10,422 nt of DNA, taken from URNF01 sp045649855 (lineage in GTDB: Bacteria; Bacillota; Clostridia; Oscillospirales; Acutalibacteraceae). Made by a program: the position numbers and the translations under genes. Each line of letters starts with the position of its first letter. Positions within the stretch are counted from its first letter, which is position 1. The notes beneath the pieces were generated by a model. It had not been told where the DNA came from, ran no database searches, and was given only the letters and a program-made list of their open reading frames with translations. The stretch lies in NCBI GenBank assembly GCA_045649855.1, contig JAZRQN010000055.1:1-10422 (forward strand), given 5' to 3'. Shown in pieces: positions 1 to 6,561 of this stretch.

Positions 1-1
1 C

Positions 2-1807
2 CAGGGCGTGCAGGCGTACATCGATACGGTGCAGGAAGACACGCTTTCCACCTACCCGTTATCTATTGAACGCACCACCATGGATATGTCCGCGATGTTC
101 AACGCGAACGACGAGGAGATGCAATGGAATCACGATAAGAACGCGGTATATTCCAACAGCAATATGACCTATATGCTCAACTCGATGATGCAGGGTGTGG
201 TCAGAAATGATCTGGACGCTCTGCGCGAGCATCTGGAAAGCCCCGATGTCAATATTCAGCAGTACGTCAGTGATATCAAGTATTCGTACGGTCTGGACAT
301 CACGCTGTACAACACCACGGGAGAAACGCCCGTGAAAGTGGACGGCGTGGAGATTCTCGATCAGATGTATGAGGCGATGATGGGCATCACCTATACCGAT
401 ATGATCAGCGGTATGGGAAGCATGGGTAACGTTGCAGGCTCCATGATGGGCGTCAACATTATGACCGAGATGCTGGACAATCAGGAGTTGCTGGACAGCC
501 AGTATGAGTTGGTAGGCAACGGCAGATGGCCGAGCGCCTACAACGAAATGGTGCTGGTGGTCAACGAGAACAACGAGCTGATGGATATGGCGCTGTATGC
601 GCTGGGTATCCGCGATCGGGACGAGATCCCCGAATTGATCGAATTGGTCAAAAAAGGCGAAGAAGTGCCCGTGGAAAAACTCACCTATTCGTATGACGAG
701 ATTTATGATATGTCCTTCCGACTGGTGATTCCTGCAAACCGTTATGTGGATACCAACGGCGACGGCATTTATGAAGATCTGGCAAAAGACGGTGATGTAC
801 AGGTCATCGAGGACGGCGTGGAAATGAAGATCTGCGGCATTGTCCGTCCGAAAGAGGGCGCCGTGGCGGCTTCTATCGGCGGTGTGATCGGCTATTCTTC
901 CAAACTGTCTGAATACATTATCGACCAGACCGAAAACTCTGCGGTGGTTCAGGCACAGCGCGCGGATGAAACGGTGGACGTGTTTACCGGACAGAAATTT
1001 GCCGAACCGATCACCAAAGAGGAAGTCAAGCAATTTGCGATGAACGCAGACCCTGCGATGTTGGCTAACCTGCCCCCGGAATATGCGGCGATGTTTGGCA
1101 ATCTGGTGTCCAATCCGGCGATGCTCGCCAATATGTCCTCTGCTGATCTGCAGACCTATTTTGCACCGTATCTGCGTCCGGGTCAGTCCACCGCGACCTA
1201 TTCGGAAAACCTGGAAACGCTCGGTGTGGTAGACACGGAAAATCCTGCCGCGATCGCGATTTATCCGAAAGATTTTGCCGCAAAAGAGGAAATCGTCAGA
1301 ATCATTGACGAGTTCAACGCCGACAGAGCGGAAGAGGATCAGATCGTGTACACCGATTATATCGGTCTGCTGATGTCTTCCGTTTCCACCATCATCAATG
1401 CGATTTCCTACATCCTGATTGCGTTTGTGGCGATCAGCTTGGTGGTGTCTTCCATTATGATTGGCATTATCACCTACATTTCGGTGCTTGAACGCACCAA
1501 AGAGATCGGTATTCTCCGCTCGATCGGTGCATCCAAGCGCGACGTATCCCGTGTGTTTAACGCAGAAACGTTGATCGTCGGTTTTGCGGCAGGCGCTATC
1601 GGCATCGGTTTGACGTTGCTGTTGTGTATTCCCATCAACATCATCGTGCGTGCGGCAACCGGCATCCCGACCATCGGCGCGTTCCTGCCGTGGCAAGCAG
1701 CTGTTATTCTGGTTGTCATCAGTATGTTGCTCACCTTGGTTGCAGGTTTGTTCCCTGCCAAAGTGGCGGCGAAAAAGGACCCTGCAGTGGCACTGCGCAC
1801 TGAATAA
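2..1807 (+). CDS. FtsX/MacB-type ABC transporter permease, C-terminal part (5' end outside window)
   Basis: The reading frame is open to the left edge, so the start and any upstream ATPase or first membrane segment are not visible. About 450 residues of hydrophilic, probably extracytoplasmic sequence come first. They include a Met/Gly-rich patch at about positions 370-480 and a repeated PAMLAN motif at about 1050-1130. Three hydrophobic segments follow, at about 1380-1475, 1560-1650 and 1680-1770. Between the first two lies ERTKEIGILRSIGASKRDV, the hallmark FtsX-domain cytoplasmic loop that contacts the ATPase. The C-terminus, FPAKVAAKKDPAVALR, is the usual FtsX/MacB ending. Members of this family couple ATP hydrolysis to work on the outer face of the membrane (export of lipids or peptides, or control of cell-wall hydrolases); the substrate here cannot be told. 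A hairpin terminator follows 8 bases after the TAA. The family call is secure; exact role unknown. Confidence 0.9.
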   Translation, partial: QGVQAYIDTVQEDTLSTYPLSIERTTMDMSAMFNANDEEMQWNHDKNAVYSNSNMTYMLNSMMQGVVRNDLDALREHLESPDVNIQQYVSDIKYSYGLDITLYNTTGETPVKVDGVEILDQMYEAMMGITYTDMISGMGSMGNVAGSMMGVNIMTEMLDNQELLDSQYELVGNGRWPSAYNEMVLVVNENNELMDMALYALGIRDRDEIPELIELVKKGEEVPVEKLTYSYDEIYDMSFRLVIPANRYVDTNGDGIYEDLAKDGDVQVIEDGVEMKICGIVRPKEGAVAASIGGVIGYSSKLSEYIIDQTENSAVVQAQRADETVDVFTGQKFAEPITKEEVKQFAMNADPAMLANLPPEYAAMFGNLVSNPAMLANMSSADLQTYFAPYLRPGQSTATYSENLETLGVVDTENPAAIAIYPKDFAAKEEIVRIIDEFNADRAEEDQIVYTDYIGLLMSSVSTIINAISYILIAFVAISLVVSSIMIGIITYISVLERTKEIGILRSIGASKRDVSRVFNAETLIVGFAAGAIGIGLTLLLCIPINIIVRAATGIPTIGAFLPWQAAVILVVISMLLTLVAGLFPAKVAAKKDPAVALRTE

Positions 1808-1815
1808 CACAAACA

Positions 1816-1852
1816 AAAAACCGCCTTTCTCAAGATGAGAAAGGCGGTTTTT
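1816..1852. terminator. Bidirectional intrinsic terminator (copy 1 of an identical pair)
   Basis: An 11-bp perfect stem (CCGCCTTTCTC, 1821-1831, pairing with 1837-1847) with loop AAGAT is flanked by A5 on the left and T5 on the right, so it works on both strands. It lies between the converging permease gene and XRE gene. A 38-bp stretch (1816-1853) recurs without change at 2294-2331. Confidence 0.9.
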
Positions 1853-2061
1853 CACTTTGCTGAGGGGTCGTCGGTCAATCCGATGAGATAATCCACGCTG
1901 GTTTTATAAAACACAGCAAGTTTCGCTGCCACTTCCAGCGGCAGGACACGTTCGCCACGCTCGTATTTGGAATATAACGATTGGTCGCACATTAGATAGT
2001 TTGCGACCTGCTGTTGTGTATAATCATGATCTTCGCGCAGATCGCGTATTCGCAACTTCAT
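1852..2061 (-). CDS. XRE/Cro-type helix-turn-helix transcriptional regulator (69 aa)
   Basis: This is a single-domain DNA-binding repressor of the lambda Cro/C1 (HTH_XRE) type. The sequence shows LRIRDLREDHDYTQQQVANY (residues 3-22), with helix 2 around QQQVANYL. The recognition helix is around DQSLYSKYERGER (26-38), and VLPLEVAAKLAVFYKTSVDY follows (39-58). It ends in IGLTDD, as many stand-alone XRE repressors do, and has no effector domain. I chose ATG at 2061 because the protein then begins MKLRIRDLRE and a GGGTGA ribosome-site match lies just upstream. ATG 2067 and TTG 2076 are possible longer starts. It is divergent from a 53-aa gene, and the spacer between them carries two tandem palindromes, so autoregulation plus repression of the small gene is the natural inference. 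The stop codon overlaps the shared terminator by one base. Confidence 0.88.
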   Translation of the reverse strand: MKLRIRDLREDHDYTQQQVANYLMCDQSLYSKYERGERVLPLEVAAKLAVFYKTSVDYLIGLTDDPSAK

Positions 2062-2078
2062 AGTCATCACCCACAACC

Positions 2079-2107
2079 ACTATACAGCAGGACAATGTGT
2101 CCTATTG
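2079..2107 (-). promoter_or_regulatory. Probable promoter of the XRE gene
   Basis: On the minus strand, TATAGT (2084-2079) lies about 12-18 bases before the candidate starts. A -35 at the usual 17-base distance (CAATAG, 2107-2102) is weak, and a better match (TTGTCA, 2111-2106) is 21 bases away. Both overlap the two palindromes, so expression is probably low and self-controlled. The transcript leader would be only about 10 bases. Confidence 0.4.
2089..2103. promoter_or_regulatory. Operator-like palindrome 1
   Basis: A perfect inverted repeat AGGACA-ATG-TGTCCT lies upstream of the plus-strand -35 box and between the -35 and -10 regions of the minus-strand promoter. It differs by one base from the core of palindrome 2 (AGGACT-ATG-TGTCCT), and their centres are 25 bp apart. 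It is probably bound by the divergent XRE protein (inference). Confidence 0.65.
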
Positions 2108-2133
2108 ACAAATAGGACTATGTGTCCTATTAT
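2105..2133 (+). promoter_or_regulatory. Promoter of the 53-aa gene
   Basis: TTGACA (2105-2110), a 17-base spacer and TATTAT (2128-2133) make a near-consensus sigma-A promoter. The spacer is occupied by an operator-like palindrome. Transcription would begin near 2140, close to the ribosome site AAGGGG at 2141-2146, so the leader is very short. Confidence 0.75.
2111..2131. promoter_or_regulatory. Operator-like palindrome 2, inside the plus-strand promoter
   Basis: A perfect 8-bp inverted repeat, AATAGGAC-TATGT-GTCCTATT, fills the spacer of the plus-strand promoter and covers most of its -10 box. A protein bound here would block RNA polymerase directly. Together with palindrome 1 it forms a tandem pair. 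Confidence 0.7.
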
Positions 2134-2154
2134 AAAGGCAAAGGGGTGTGAAAA

Positions 2155-2316
2155 ATGGCGAATTATAAAAAAATGTACCTGCATTTATTGCGAGAGACAG
2201 AGAAAGCTATCGAGACTCTGACAGAAGCGCAAAAGAAGTGTGAAGAATTGTATATACAATCAGAAGAACAACCGATACAATTCCCGATTGCAGAAAAACC
2301 GCCTTTCTCAAGATGA
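2155..2316 (+). CDS. Small hypothetical protein (53 aa) divergent from the XRE regulator
   Basis: This gene is too short for most ORF lists. It starts with ATG after AAGGGG at an 8-base spacing and sits under a near-consensus promoter. It begins MANYKKMYLHLLRETEKAIE. Residues 5-37 look like one amphipathic, possibly coiled-coil helix (LLRETEKAIETLTEAQKKCE), followed by an acidic, proline-containing tail. There is no membrane segment or signal peptide. The last codons (EKPPFSR) and the TGA stop lie inside the downstream terminator hairpin, with the stop at the loop edge. No family is recognised with confidence; similar short helical proteins beside XRE repressors are common in Clostridia genomes, but their function is not established. 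A regulatory partner, anti-repressor or small toxin/antitoxin component are only possibilities. Confidence 0.72.
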   Translation: MANYKKMYLHLLRETEKAIETLTEAQKKCEELYIQSEEQPIQFPIAEKPPFSR

Positions 2317-2331
2317 GAAAGGCGGTTTTTC
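2294..2331. terminator. Bidirectional intrinsic terminator (copy 2 of an identical pair)
   Basis: The stem, loop and A/T tracts are the same as at 1816-1853, identical over 38 bases. It serves the 53-aa gene on the plus strand and the 77-aa gene on the minus strand. Its 5' arm is translated as the end of the 53-aa protein, and the TGA stop (2314-2316) starts at the last loop base. Confidence 0.9.
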
Positions 2332-2333
2332 TT

Positions 2334-2567
2334 TCATATCTTTCTGTCCGGTTCTAATTCGGGGCGCAGTTCCTTGACCGTTTTGCCTTTAGGGAGACCT
2401 TGAGCGATCTCGGGGAACTCGTTGTCCGAATCAGCGGTCGGTTGGATATTGTACGTGCCGTATTTGTGTAACATATCAAAGGCATCCTCCGGCATACCGC
2501 CCACCGCCTGCACCGAAAATTCGGTATTATCGTATTCCTTTTTACCGCGGTTTTTCTCCTTGCTCAT
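2334..2567 (-). CDS. Hypothetical protein (77 aa)
   Basis: The start is ATG 2567, because AAGGAG lies 7 bases upstream (2580-2575); an upstream in-frame start would fall in the promoter. The protein begins MSKEKNRGKKEYDNTEFSVQ, with a basic, hydrophilic N-terminus. A middle part, GGMPEDAFDMLHKYGTYNIQ, is followed by a charged, proline-containing tail ending in ELRPELEPDRKI. No signal peptide, membrane segment, cysteine or known motif is visible. It lies downstream of metG in the same direction, but a terminator separates them and it has its own likely -10 box, so it is probably a single-gene unit ending in the shared hairpin. I do not recognise the family. Confidence 0.75.
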   Translation of the reverse strand: MSKEKNRGKKEYDNTEFSVQAVGGMPEDAFDMLHKYGTYNIQPTADSDNEFPEIAQGLPKGKTVKELRPELEPDRKI

Positions 2568-2607
2568 CCTATCACTCCTTGCTACTACTGTTTCCAAAAG
2601 TGATATC

Positions 2608-2613
2608 ATTATA
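2608..2613 (-). promoter_or_regulatory. Possible -10 box of the 77-aa gene
   Basis: TATAAT on the minus strand (2613-2608) lies about 41 bases before the start codon. The -35 position at 17 bases (TAATAC) is a poor match, so the promoter is tentative. Confidence 0.4.
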
Positions 2614-2650
2614 CGTGTTCAAAGCGGCGAGTATTATGCAAGAGAAAGTA

Positions 2651-2685
2651 AAAAACGATCCGGTGCATCGCATCGGAGCGTTTTT
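2651..2685. terminator. Terminator of metG (symmetrical hairpin)
   Basis: Just after the metG stop on the minus strand, a long hairpin pairs AAAAACG.TCCGGTGC (from 2651) with GCATCGGA.CGTTTTT (to 2685), with one internal mismatch, one G-T pair and an ATC loop. On the minus strand it ends in a T6 run, as an intrinsic terminator should. Confidence 0.8.
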
Positions 2686-2689
2686 GTGT

Positions 2690-4639
2690 TTATCGAATTT
2701 TACTGCCGGGAGCGACGTCATCCATAAAGATGACTTTAGCGGCTTCTTCGCCGTCCTTTTCAATGTCGGCGGCCAAAATCATACCCGCACTTTCCACACC
2801 GCACAGGGTGGCAGGCTTGAGGTTTGCCACCACGATGACGTTGTGTCCGATGAGATCATCAGGGGAGTACCATTTGGCGATACCGGAAGCGACGGTGCGC
2901 TCTTTACCCGAACCGTCATCCAGCGTGAGTTTTAAGAGTTTTTTCGCCTTTTTCACCGGTTCGCAAGCGAGCACCTTTGCGACGCGCAGATCGATTTCCG
3001 CGAACTTGTCAATGGTGATCTCGGGCAGGAAGGTGATACCTTCGTTTTCCGCTTCCGCTTCGGCGGCTGCCGCCTGTTCTTCGGCGATCTCGGCGAGCTT
3101 TTTCTCCACATCTATACGAGCAAACAGCGGAGTGGGTGTGCCGACCGCAAACGCATCCGATTTGCCGAAAACGGCGGTATCGTAGGTTGTAAGCGCATCC
3201 GCTACCTGCAGCTGTGCGAGGATCGCTTTGCCGGTTGTGGGCATAAACGGCTCTAACAGAATGCCGAGCAGACGCAGGCATTCGAGCAGGTTGTACAGCA
3301 CTGCATTGAGGCGATCTTTATCCGCCTCGTTTTTGGCGAGCGCCCACGGTGCGGTCTCATCAATATATTTGTTGCAACGACCGGCGAGATTCATCACGGT
3401 TGCCGCGGCATCTGCATTGCGGTACGCATCCATCAGTTCGACGTATTTTGCAAGGGTGTCTTCTACCGTCGCGAGCAGATCCGCATCAGGACCTTCGGCG
3501 GCAGTGGGTTTTGTAACCTTGCCGTCAAAATACTTGTTGGTCATCGCAATGGTACGGTTGACCAGATTGCCGAGCGTGTTGGCGAGGTCGGCGTTGTATT
3601 TGTTGATGAGCGATTCGTAGGTGATGGTGCCGTCCTGTGCAAACGGGATTTCGGACAGCAGGTAGTAACGCACCGCATCCACACCGAAATGACGGGCAAG
3701 ATCATCAGCATACAGCACGTTGCCTTTGGACTTGCTCATCTTGTCGTCGCCCGACAACAGCCACGGATGACCCAGCACCTTTTTGGGCAGCGGCTCACCC
3801 AGCGCCATCAGGATGATGGGCCAGTAGATGGTGTGGAAACGCACGATGTCCTTACCGATAACGTGCAGGTCGGCAGGCCAGTATTTGTTGTATTTTTCGG
3901 AAGAACCGTCGGGATCGTATCCGCAACCGGTGATGTAGTTGGACAATGCATCGATCCACACGTAGGTAACGTGCTTGTCGTCAAACGGCACCGGCACGCC
4001 CCAGGTGAAAGAGGAACGAGACACGCACAGATCGGACAGTCCGGGTTTTAAAAAGTTGTTGATCATTTCGTTGCGACGGGAGACGGGTGCGATGAAATCG
4101 GGGTTCTCCTCGTAGTACTGCATCAGGCGATCCTGATATTTGCCGAGTTTGAGGAAATACGCTTCTTCTTTTGCGTCCACGCAATCTCTGCCGCAATCAG
4201 GGCATTTGCCGTCTTCGGTCAACTGCGAGGGGGTGAAGAAGGATTCGCACGGCACGCAGTATTTGCCCTCGTACGCACCTTTGTAGATGTCGCCCTGGTC
4301 ATACAATTTCTTAAAGATCTTCTGCACGACTTTTTCGTGATCGTCGTCGGTGGTGCGGATGAACTTATCATAGGTAACGTCCATGCAATCCCACACCGCT
4401 TTGATCTGGGCAGAGATACCGTCCACGTATTCCTTCGGGGTGATACCTGCCGCTTTGGCGTATTCTTCGATCTTCTGACCGTGCTCGTCAGAGCCGGTCT
4501 GGAACAGCACGTCAAAGCCTTGCATCTTCTTGTAGCGCGCAATCATATCCGCAAGCACGATATCATAGGTGTTGCCGATATGGGGCTTACGAGAAGTGTA
4601 AGCAATGGCGGTGGTAATGTAAAACTTCTGTTTATCCAT
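2690..4639 (-). CDS. metG: Methionyl-tRNA synthetase with C-terminal tRNA-binding domain (649 aa)
   Basis: This class I aminoacyl-tRNA synthetase charges tRNA-Met with methionine in the cytoplasm. It contains the HIGH-type signature HIGN (residues 20-23) and a zinc-knuckle pattern with Cys128, Cys131, Cys146 and Cys149. It also has KMSKS (300-304) and the helical anticodon-binding region (about 370-500). After an Ala/Glu-rich linker (about 515-533) comes an EMAPII/Trbp111-like tRNA-binding domain (about 540-649; IDKFAEIDLRVAKV, then the final MDDVAPGSKIR). The length is normal for the Clostridia form with the fused domain. Start ATG 4639 has AAAGGAG at a 7-base spacing. The predicted leader is only about 30 bases, so no T-box riboswitch is visible. 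The gene is divergent from the helicase and ends in its own hairpin. Confidence 0.97.
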   Translation of the reverse strand: MDKQKFYITTAIAYTSRKPHIGNTYDIVLADMIARYKKMQGFDVLFQTGSDEHGQKIEEYAKAAGITPKEYVDGISAQIKAVWDCMDVTYDKFIRTTDDDHEKVVQKIFKKLYDQGDIYKGAYEGKYCVPCESFFTPSQLTEDGKCPDCGRDCVDAKEEAYFLKLGKYQDRLMQYYEENPDFIAPVSRRNEMINNFLKPGLSDLCVSRSSFTWGVPVPFDDKHVTYVWIDALSNYITGCGYDPDGSSEKYNKYWPADLHVIGKDIVRFHTIYWPIILMALGEPLPKKVLGHPWLLSGDDKMSKSKGNVLYADDLARHFGVDAVRYYLLSEIPFAQDGTITYESLINKYNADLANTLGNLVNRTIAMTNKYFDGKVTKPTAAEGPDADLLATVEDTLAKYVELMDAYRNADAAATVMNLAGRCNKYIDETAPWALAKNEADKDRLNAVLYNLLECLRLLGILLEPFMPTTGKAILAQLQVADALTTYDTAVFGKSDAFAVGTPTPLFARIDVEKKLAEIAEEQAAAAEAEAENEGITFLPEITIDKFAEIDLRVAKVLACEPVKKAKKLLKLTLDDGSGKERTVASGIAKWYSPDDLIGHNVIVVANLKPATLCGVESAGMILAADIEKDGEEAAKVIFMDDVAPGSKIR

Positions 4640-4673
4640 AGTAAACTCCTTTCAAAGAGCGGAATTTCAATAC

Positions 4674-4703
4674 AATATATTTATATTACCATAATTTTGT
4701 CAA
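4674..4703 (-). promoter_or_regulatory. Promoter of metG
   Basis: On the minus strand, TTGACA (4703-4698, a perfect -35) is followed after 18 bases by TATATT (4679-4674). The predicted start is about 30 bases before the metG ATG. Confidence 0.65.
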
Positions 4704-4762
4704 AAAACAAGACCGAAAACGATATTTTCGTCTATTATTATATAAGGTATATATTATAGGAC

Positions 4763-4791
4763 TTGTATAACCGAAAAAATTGTGATAGAAT
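4763..4791 (+). promoter_or_regulatory. Promoter of the DEAD-box helicase gene
   Basis: TTGTAT (4763-4768), a 17-base spacer and TAGAAT (4786-4791) with an extended -10 TGA before it. The transcript would begin about 26 bases before the TTG start. Confidence 0.7.
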
Positions 4792-4824
4792 ACTGTCGAT
4801 TTATGAAAAGTGAGGATATAGAAT

Positions 4825-5997
4825 TTGGCTGAAACGATTTTAGAGGGGTTTGCGGCACTGGACCTGCAACCCGAAACCGAAAAAGCATTGGAGAAAATGG
4901 GGTTTAAAATGCCCACCCCCATTCAAGAGCAAGCCATCCCGATTTTGATGGAGGGCAGAGATATCATCGCGAAAGCGCCGACAGGCACGGGAAAGACCTG
5001 CGCTTTCGGCATTCCGCTCATTGAGTGTTTGGACACCGAACTGACCAACGTGCAGGCGGTCGTGGTGTGTCCCACCCGTGAACTGTGTCTGCAGATTGCC
5101 GATGATCTGAAAAATCTCGCCGCGTTTCGTCCCGATGTGCGCATCGTGGCGGTGTACGGCGGTCAGGATATGAAAAAGCAGATTACGGCTTTGCAAAAAC
5201 ATCCGCACATTGTGGTTGCCACGCCCGGTCGTTTGCTTGATCACATGGAGAGAGGCAACGTGTGGCTGGGCGACGTGTACACCGCCGTGTTGGATGAAGC
5301 GGACGAAATGCTCAAAATGGGCTTTATCAAAGACGTGCGCCGCATTCTGAACGCGACGCCTGCTGATACGCAGGTGGTGATGTTCTCGGCGACCATTTCC
5401 CGTGAGGTAATGGACGTTGCGTGGGAATACCAGAACGATGCCGCTGAGATCACGGTGGAATCCGCAGGCGATAACCGTCCGAAAATCGATCAATACTCGT
5501 TGTCGGTGCCGTCGGTAGATCGTCTGGATACCATGCTTGCGCTGATTGACAAATTGGACTACCATCGCGTGATGGTGTTTGCCAACCGTAAGACCACCGT
5601 GATGGGTCTTGGCAAGAAACTGCAAAAACTCGGTCGCTCTGCTGATTGTCTGCACGGCGACATCGGACAGGGACAACGCAACACGGTGATGCGGAAATTT
5701 CGCGAAGGCAAGTTTGAAATTCTGGTCGCCACCGACGTGGCGGCGCGCGGTATCGACGTGGACGATGTGGAAGCGGTGTTCAACTACGACGTTCCGGATG
5801 AGAACGAATATTATCTGCACCGTATCGGGCGCACCGGTCGTGCCAAACGCCGCGGTGCTGCCTACACCTTTGAGGGTGAAGCGGATGCCTTCCGTATGCG
5901 CGACATTAAGAAGTACACCCATTCGGATATTCTGCCGCTGACCATCACCGAAGAGGGCGATTTTATCACCGAAGACGGTGTTCGGTTGTCGGTATAA
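4825..5997 (+). CDS. DEAD-box ATP-dependent RNA helicase (390 aa)
   Basis: This is an RNA unwinding enzyme used in ribosome assembly, mRNA decay or cold adaptation in bacteria. All core motifs are present in order: Q motif (PTPIQEQAIP, 30-39), motif I APTGTGKT (51-58), PTREL (83-87), TPGR (133-136), DEAD (157-160), SAT (188-190), VFANRK (251-256), ATDVAARGID (302-311) and HRIGRTGR (332-339). The protein ends about 50 residues after motif VI. It therefore lacks the long basic or RNA-binding tail of DeaD/CshA/DbpA and is a minimal two-RecA-domain helicase; I give no gene symbol for that reason. The start is TTG, supported by GAGGA at an 8-base spacing and the extent of the family N-terminus; the next in-frame Met is at residue 25, inside the conserved core. 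The gene is single, with its own promoter and terminator. Confidence 0.96.
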   Translation: MAETILEGFAALDLQPETEKALEKMGFKMPTPIQEQAIPILMEGRDIIAKAPTGTGKTCAFGIPLIECLDTELTNVQAVVVCPTRELCLQIADDLKNLAAFRPDVRIVAVYGGQDMKKQITALQKHPHIVVATPGRLLDHMERGNVWLGDVYTAVLDEADEMLKMGFIKDVRRILNATPADTQVVMFSATISREVMDVAWEYQNDAAEITVESAGDNRPKIDQYSLSVPSVDRLDTMLALIDKLDYHRVMVFANRKTTVMGLGKKLQKLGRSADCLHGDIGQGQRNTVMRKFREGKFEILVATDVAARGIDVDDVEAVFNYDVPDENEYYLHRIGRTGRAKRRGAAYTFEGEADAFRMRDIKKYTHSDILPLTITEEGDFITEDGVRLSV

Positions 5998-6017
5998 CCC
6001 ATTTATTCAAAATCAGG

Positions 6018-6052
6018 ATACGCTCCCCGTATTTTACGTACGGGGAGCGTAT
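6018..6052 (+). terminator. Terminator of the helicase gene
   Basis: A 14-bp perfect stem (ATACGCTCCCCGTA, 6018-6031, with 6039-6052) and a 7-base loop lie 21 bases after the stop. The T-run after it is interrupted (ATTTGCTTTGTTG), so termination may be less sharp than at the other hairpins. Confidence 0.75.
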
Positions 6053-6526
6053 TTGCTTTGTTGCGATACATTTTTCACGTTTTTTTACTCCACACGGCGA
6101 AAAATAAAATTGGTAATTTTTCGGATTTTAGAATATTTATGCTCGGTTTTGATATATTTATACATTTTACGCGTGTAGGGAGTGGTGCGATCGGGGGCAA
6201 CACCCCCTCATTTTATGGTTTTTGGGGGTGGTTTAGGGGGTATTTCATGGGTGCTTTCGGCTGGTTGCACAAAGTTTTGGCGTTTTTTCGAAATTGCGAT
6301 TTTCGTAACCAATTATGGCAGAAATTGGTAGAAATTTGTAATTTACCGCGATTTTCGAACAAAACAATCCTCTTTCAAGGACTTTTCGAGGCTGAAAGGG
6401 GCGTTTGCGCTGTCAAGTTTGCGTTTTGCAATCATTGGCGATTTCAAAAGCTCTTTTTGCGGGTTTTGGGAGGATATAGGGGGAACCTTTGTGCAAACTA
6501 TACAATTTCACCCCCGTTTTTGTTGT
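6053..6526. other. Gene-free AT-rich stretch with G-tracts and short hairpins
   Basis: No credible gene lies in this stretch. The one long plus-strand frame (6058-6669) starts at TTG without a ribosome site, is rich in Phe/aromatic residues, and runs through the promoter of the next gene. Visible structure includes three G5 tracts (6193, 6224, 6236) near one C5 tract (6203-6207), and an ACCAATT/AATTGGT inverted repeat (6308-6329). GCGATTTTCG is repeated at 6296-6305 and 6348-6357, and an imperfect hairpin pairs CCTCTTTCA with TGAAAGGGG around 6369-6401. The region could be a decayed gene, an upstream regulatory region or an unannotated RNA; the sequence does not decide. Confidence 0.5.
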
Positions 6527-6555
6527 TTGACAAGGCAAAAATCTGTGCGTATAAT
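6527..6555 (+). promoter_or_regulatory. Consensus promoter of the G5/3D-domain gene
   Basis: TTGACA (6527-6532), exactly 17 bases, then TATAAT (6550-6555): a perfect match to the sigma-A consensus. Transcription would start near 6562, leaving a leader of about 140 bases. Confidence 0.88.
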
Positions 6556-6561
6556 ACAAAA

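Noticed and set aside
59..1855. 598-codon open frame on the minus strand opposite the permease
   Set aside because: It mirrors the codon pattern of the permease, whose FtsX motifs are unmistakable. The antisense product is His/Arg-rich and has no ribosome site.
4711..4732. Small hairpin between the divergent metG and helicase promoters
   Set aside because: The pairing (GAC.GAAAA with TTTTCGTC) is short and needs a bulge in AT-rich DNA; it is not distinguishable from chance.
4640..4824. T-box or other riboswitch upstream of metG
   Set aside because: The promoter lies about 30-60 bases from the ATG, leaving no room, and no T-box-like sequence is present.
4840..5922. 360-codon minus-strand frame opposite the helicase
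   Set aside because: It is a shadow of the DEAD-box gene, which has every motif in place. No start signals support the antisense frame.
6471..6490. GGGGGAACC as a possible piece of a c-di-AMP (ydaO) riboswitch
   Set aside because: It lies upstream of the consensus promoter, so it would not be in the mRNA, and the rest of the riboswitch pattern was not found.
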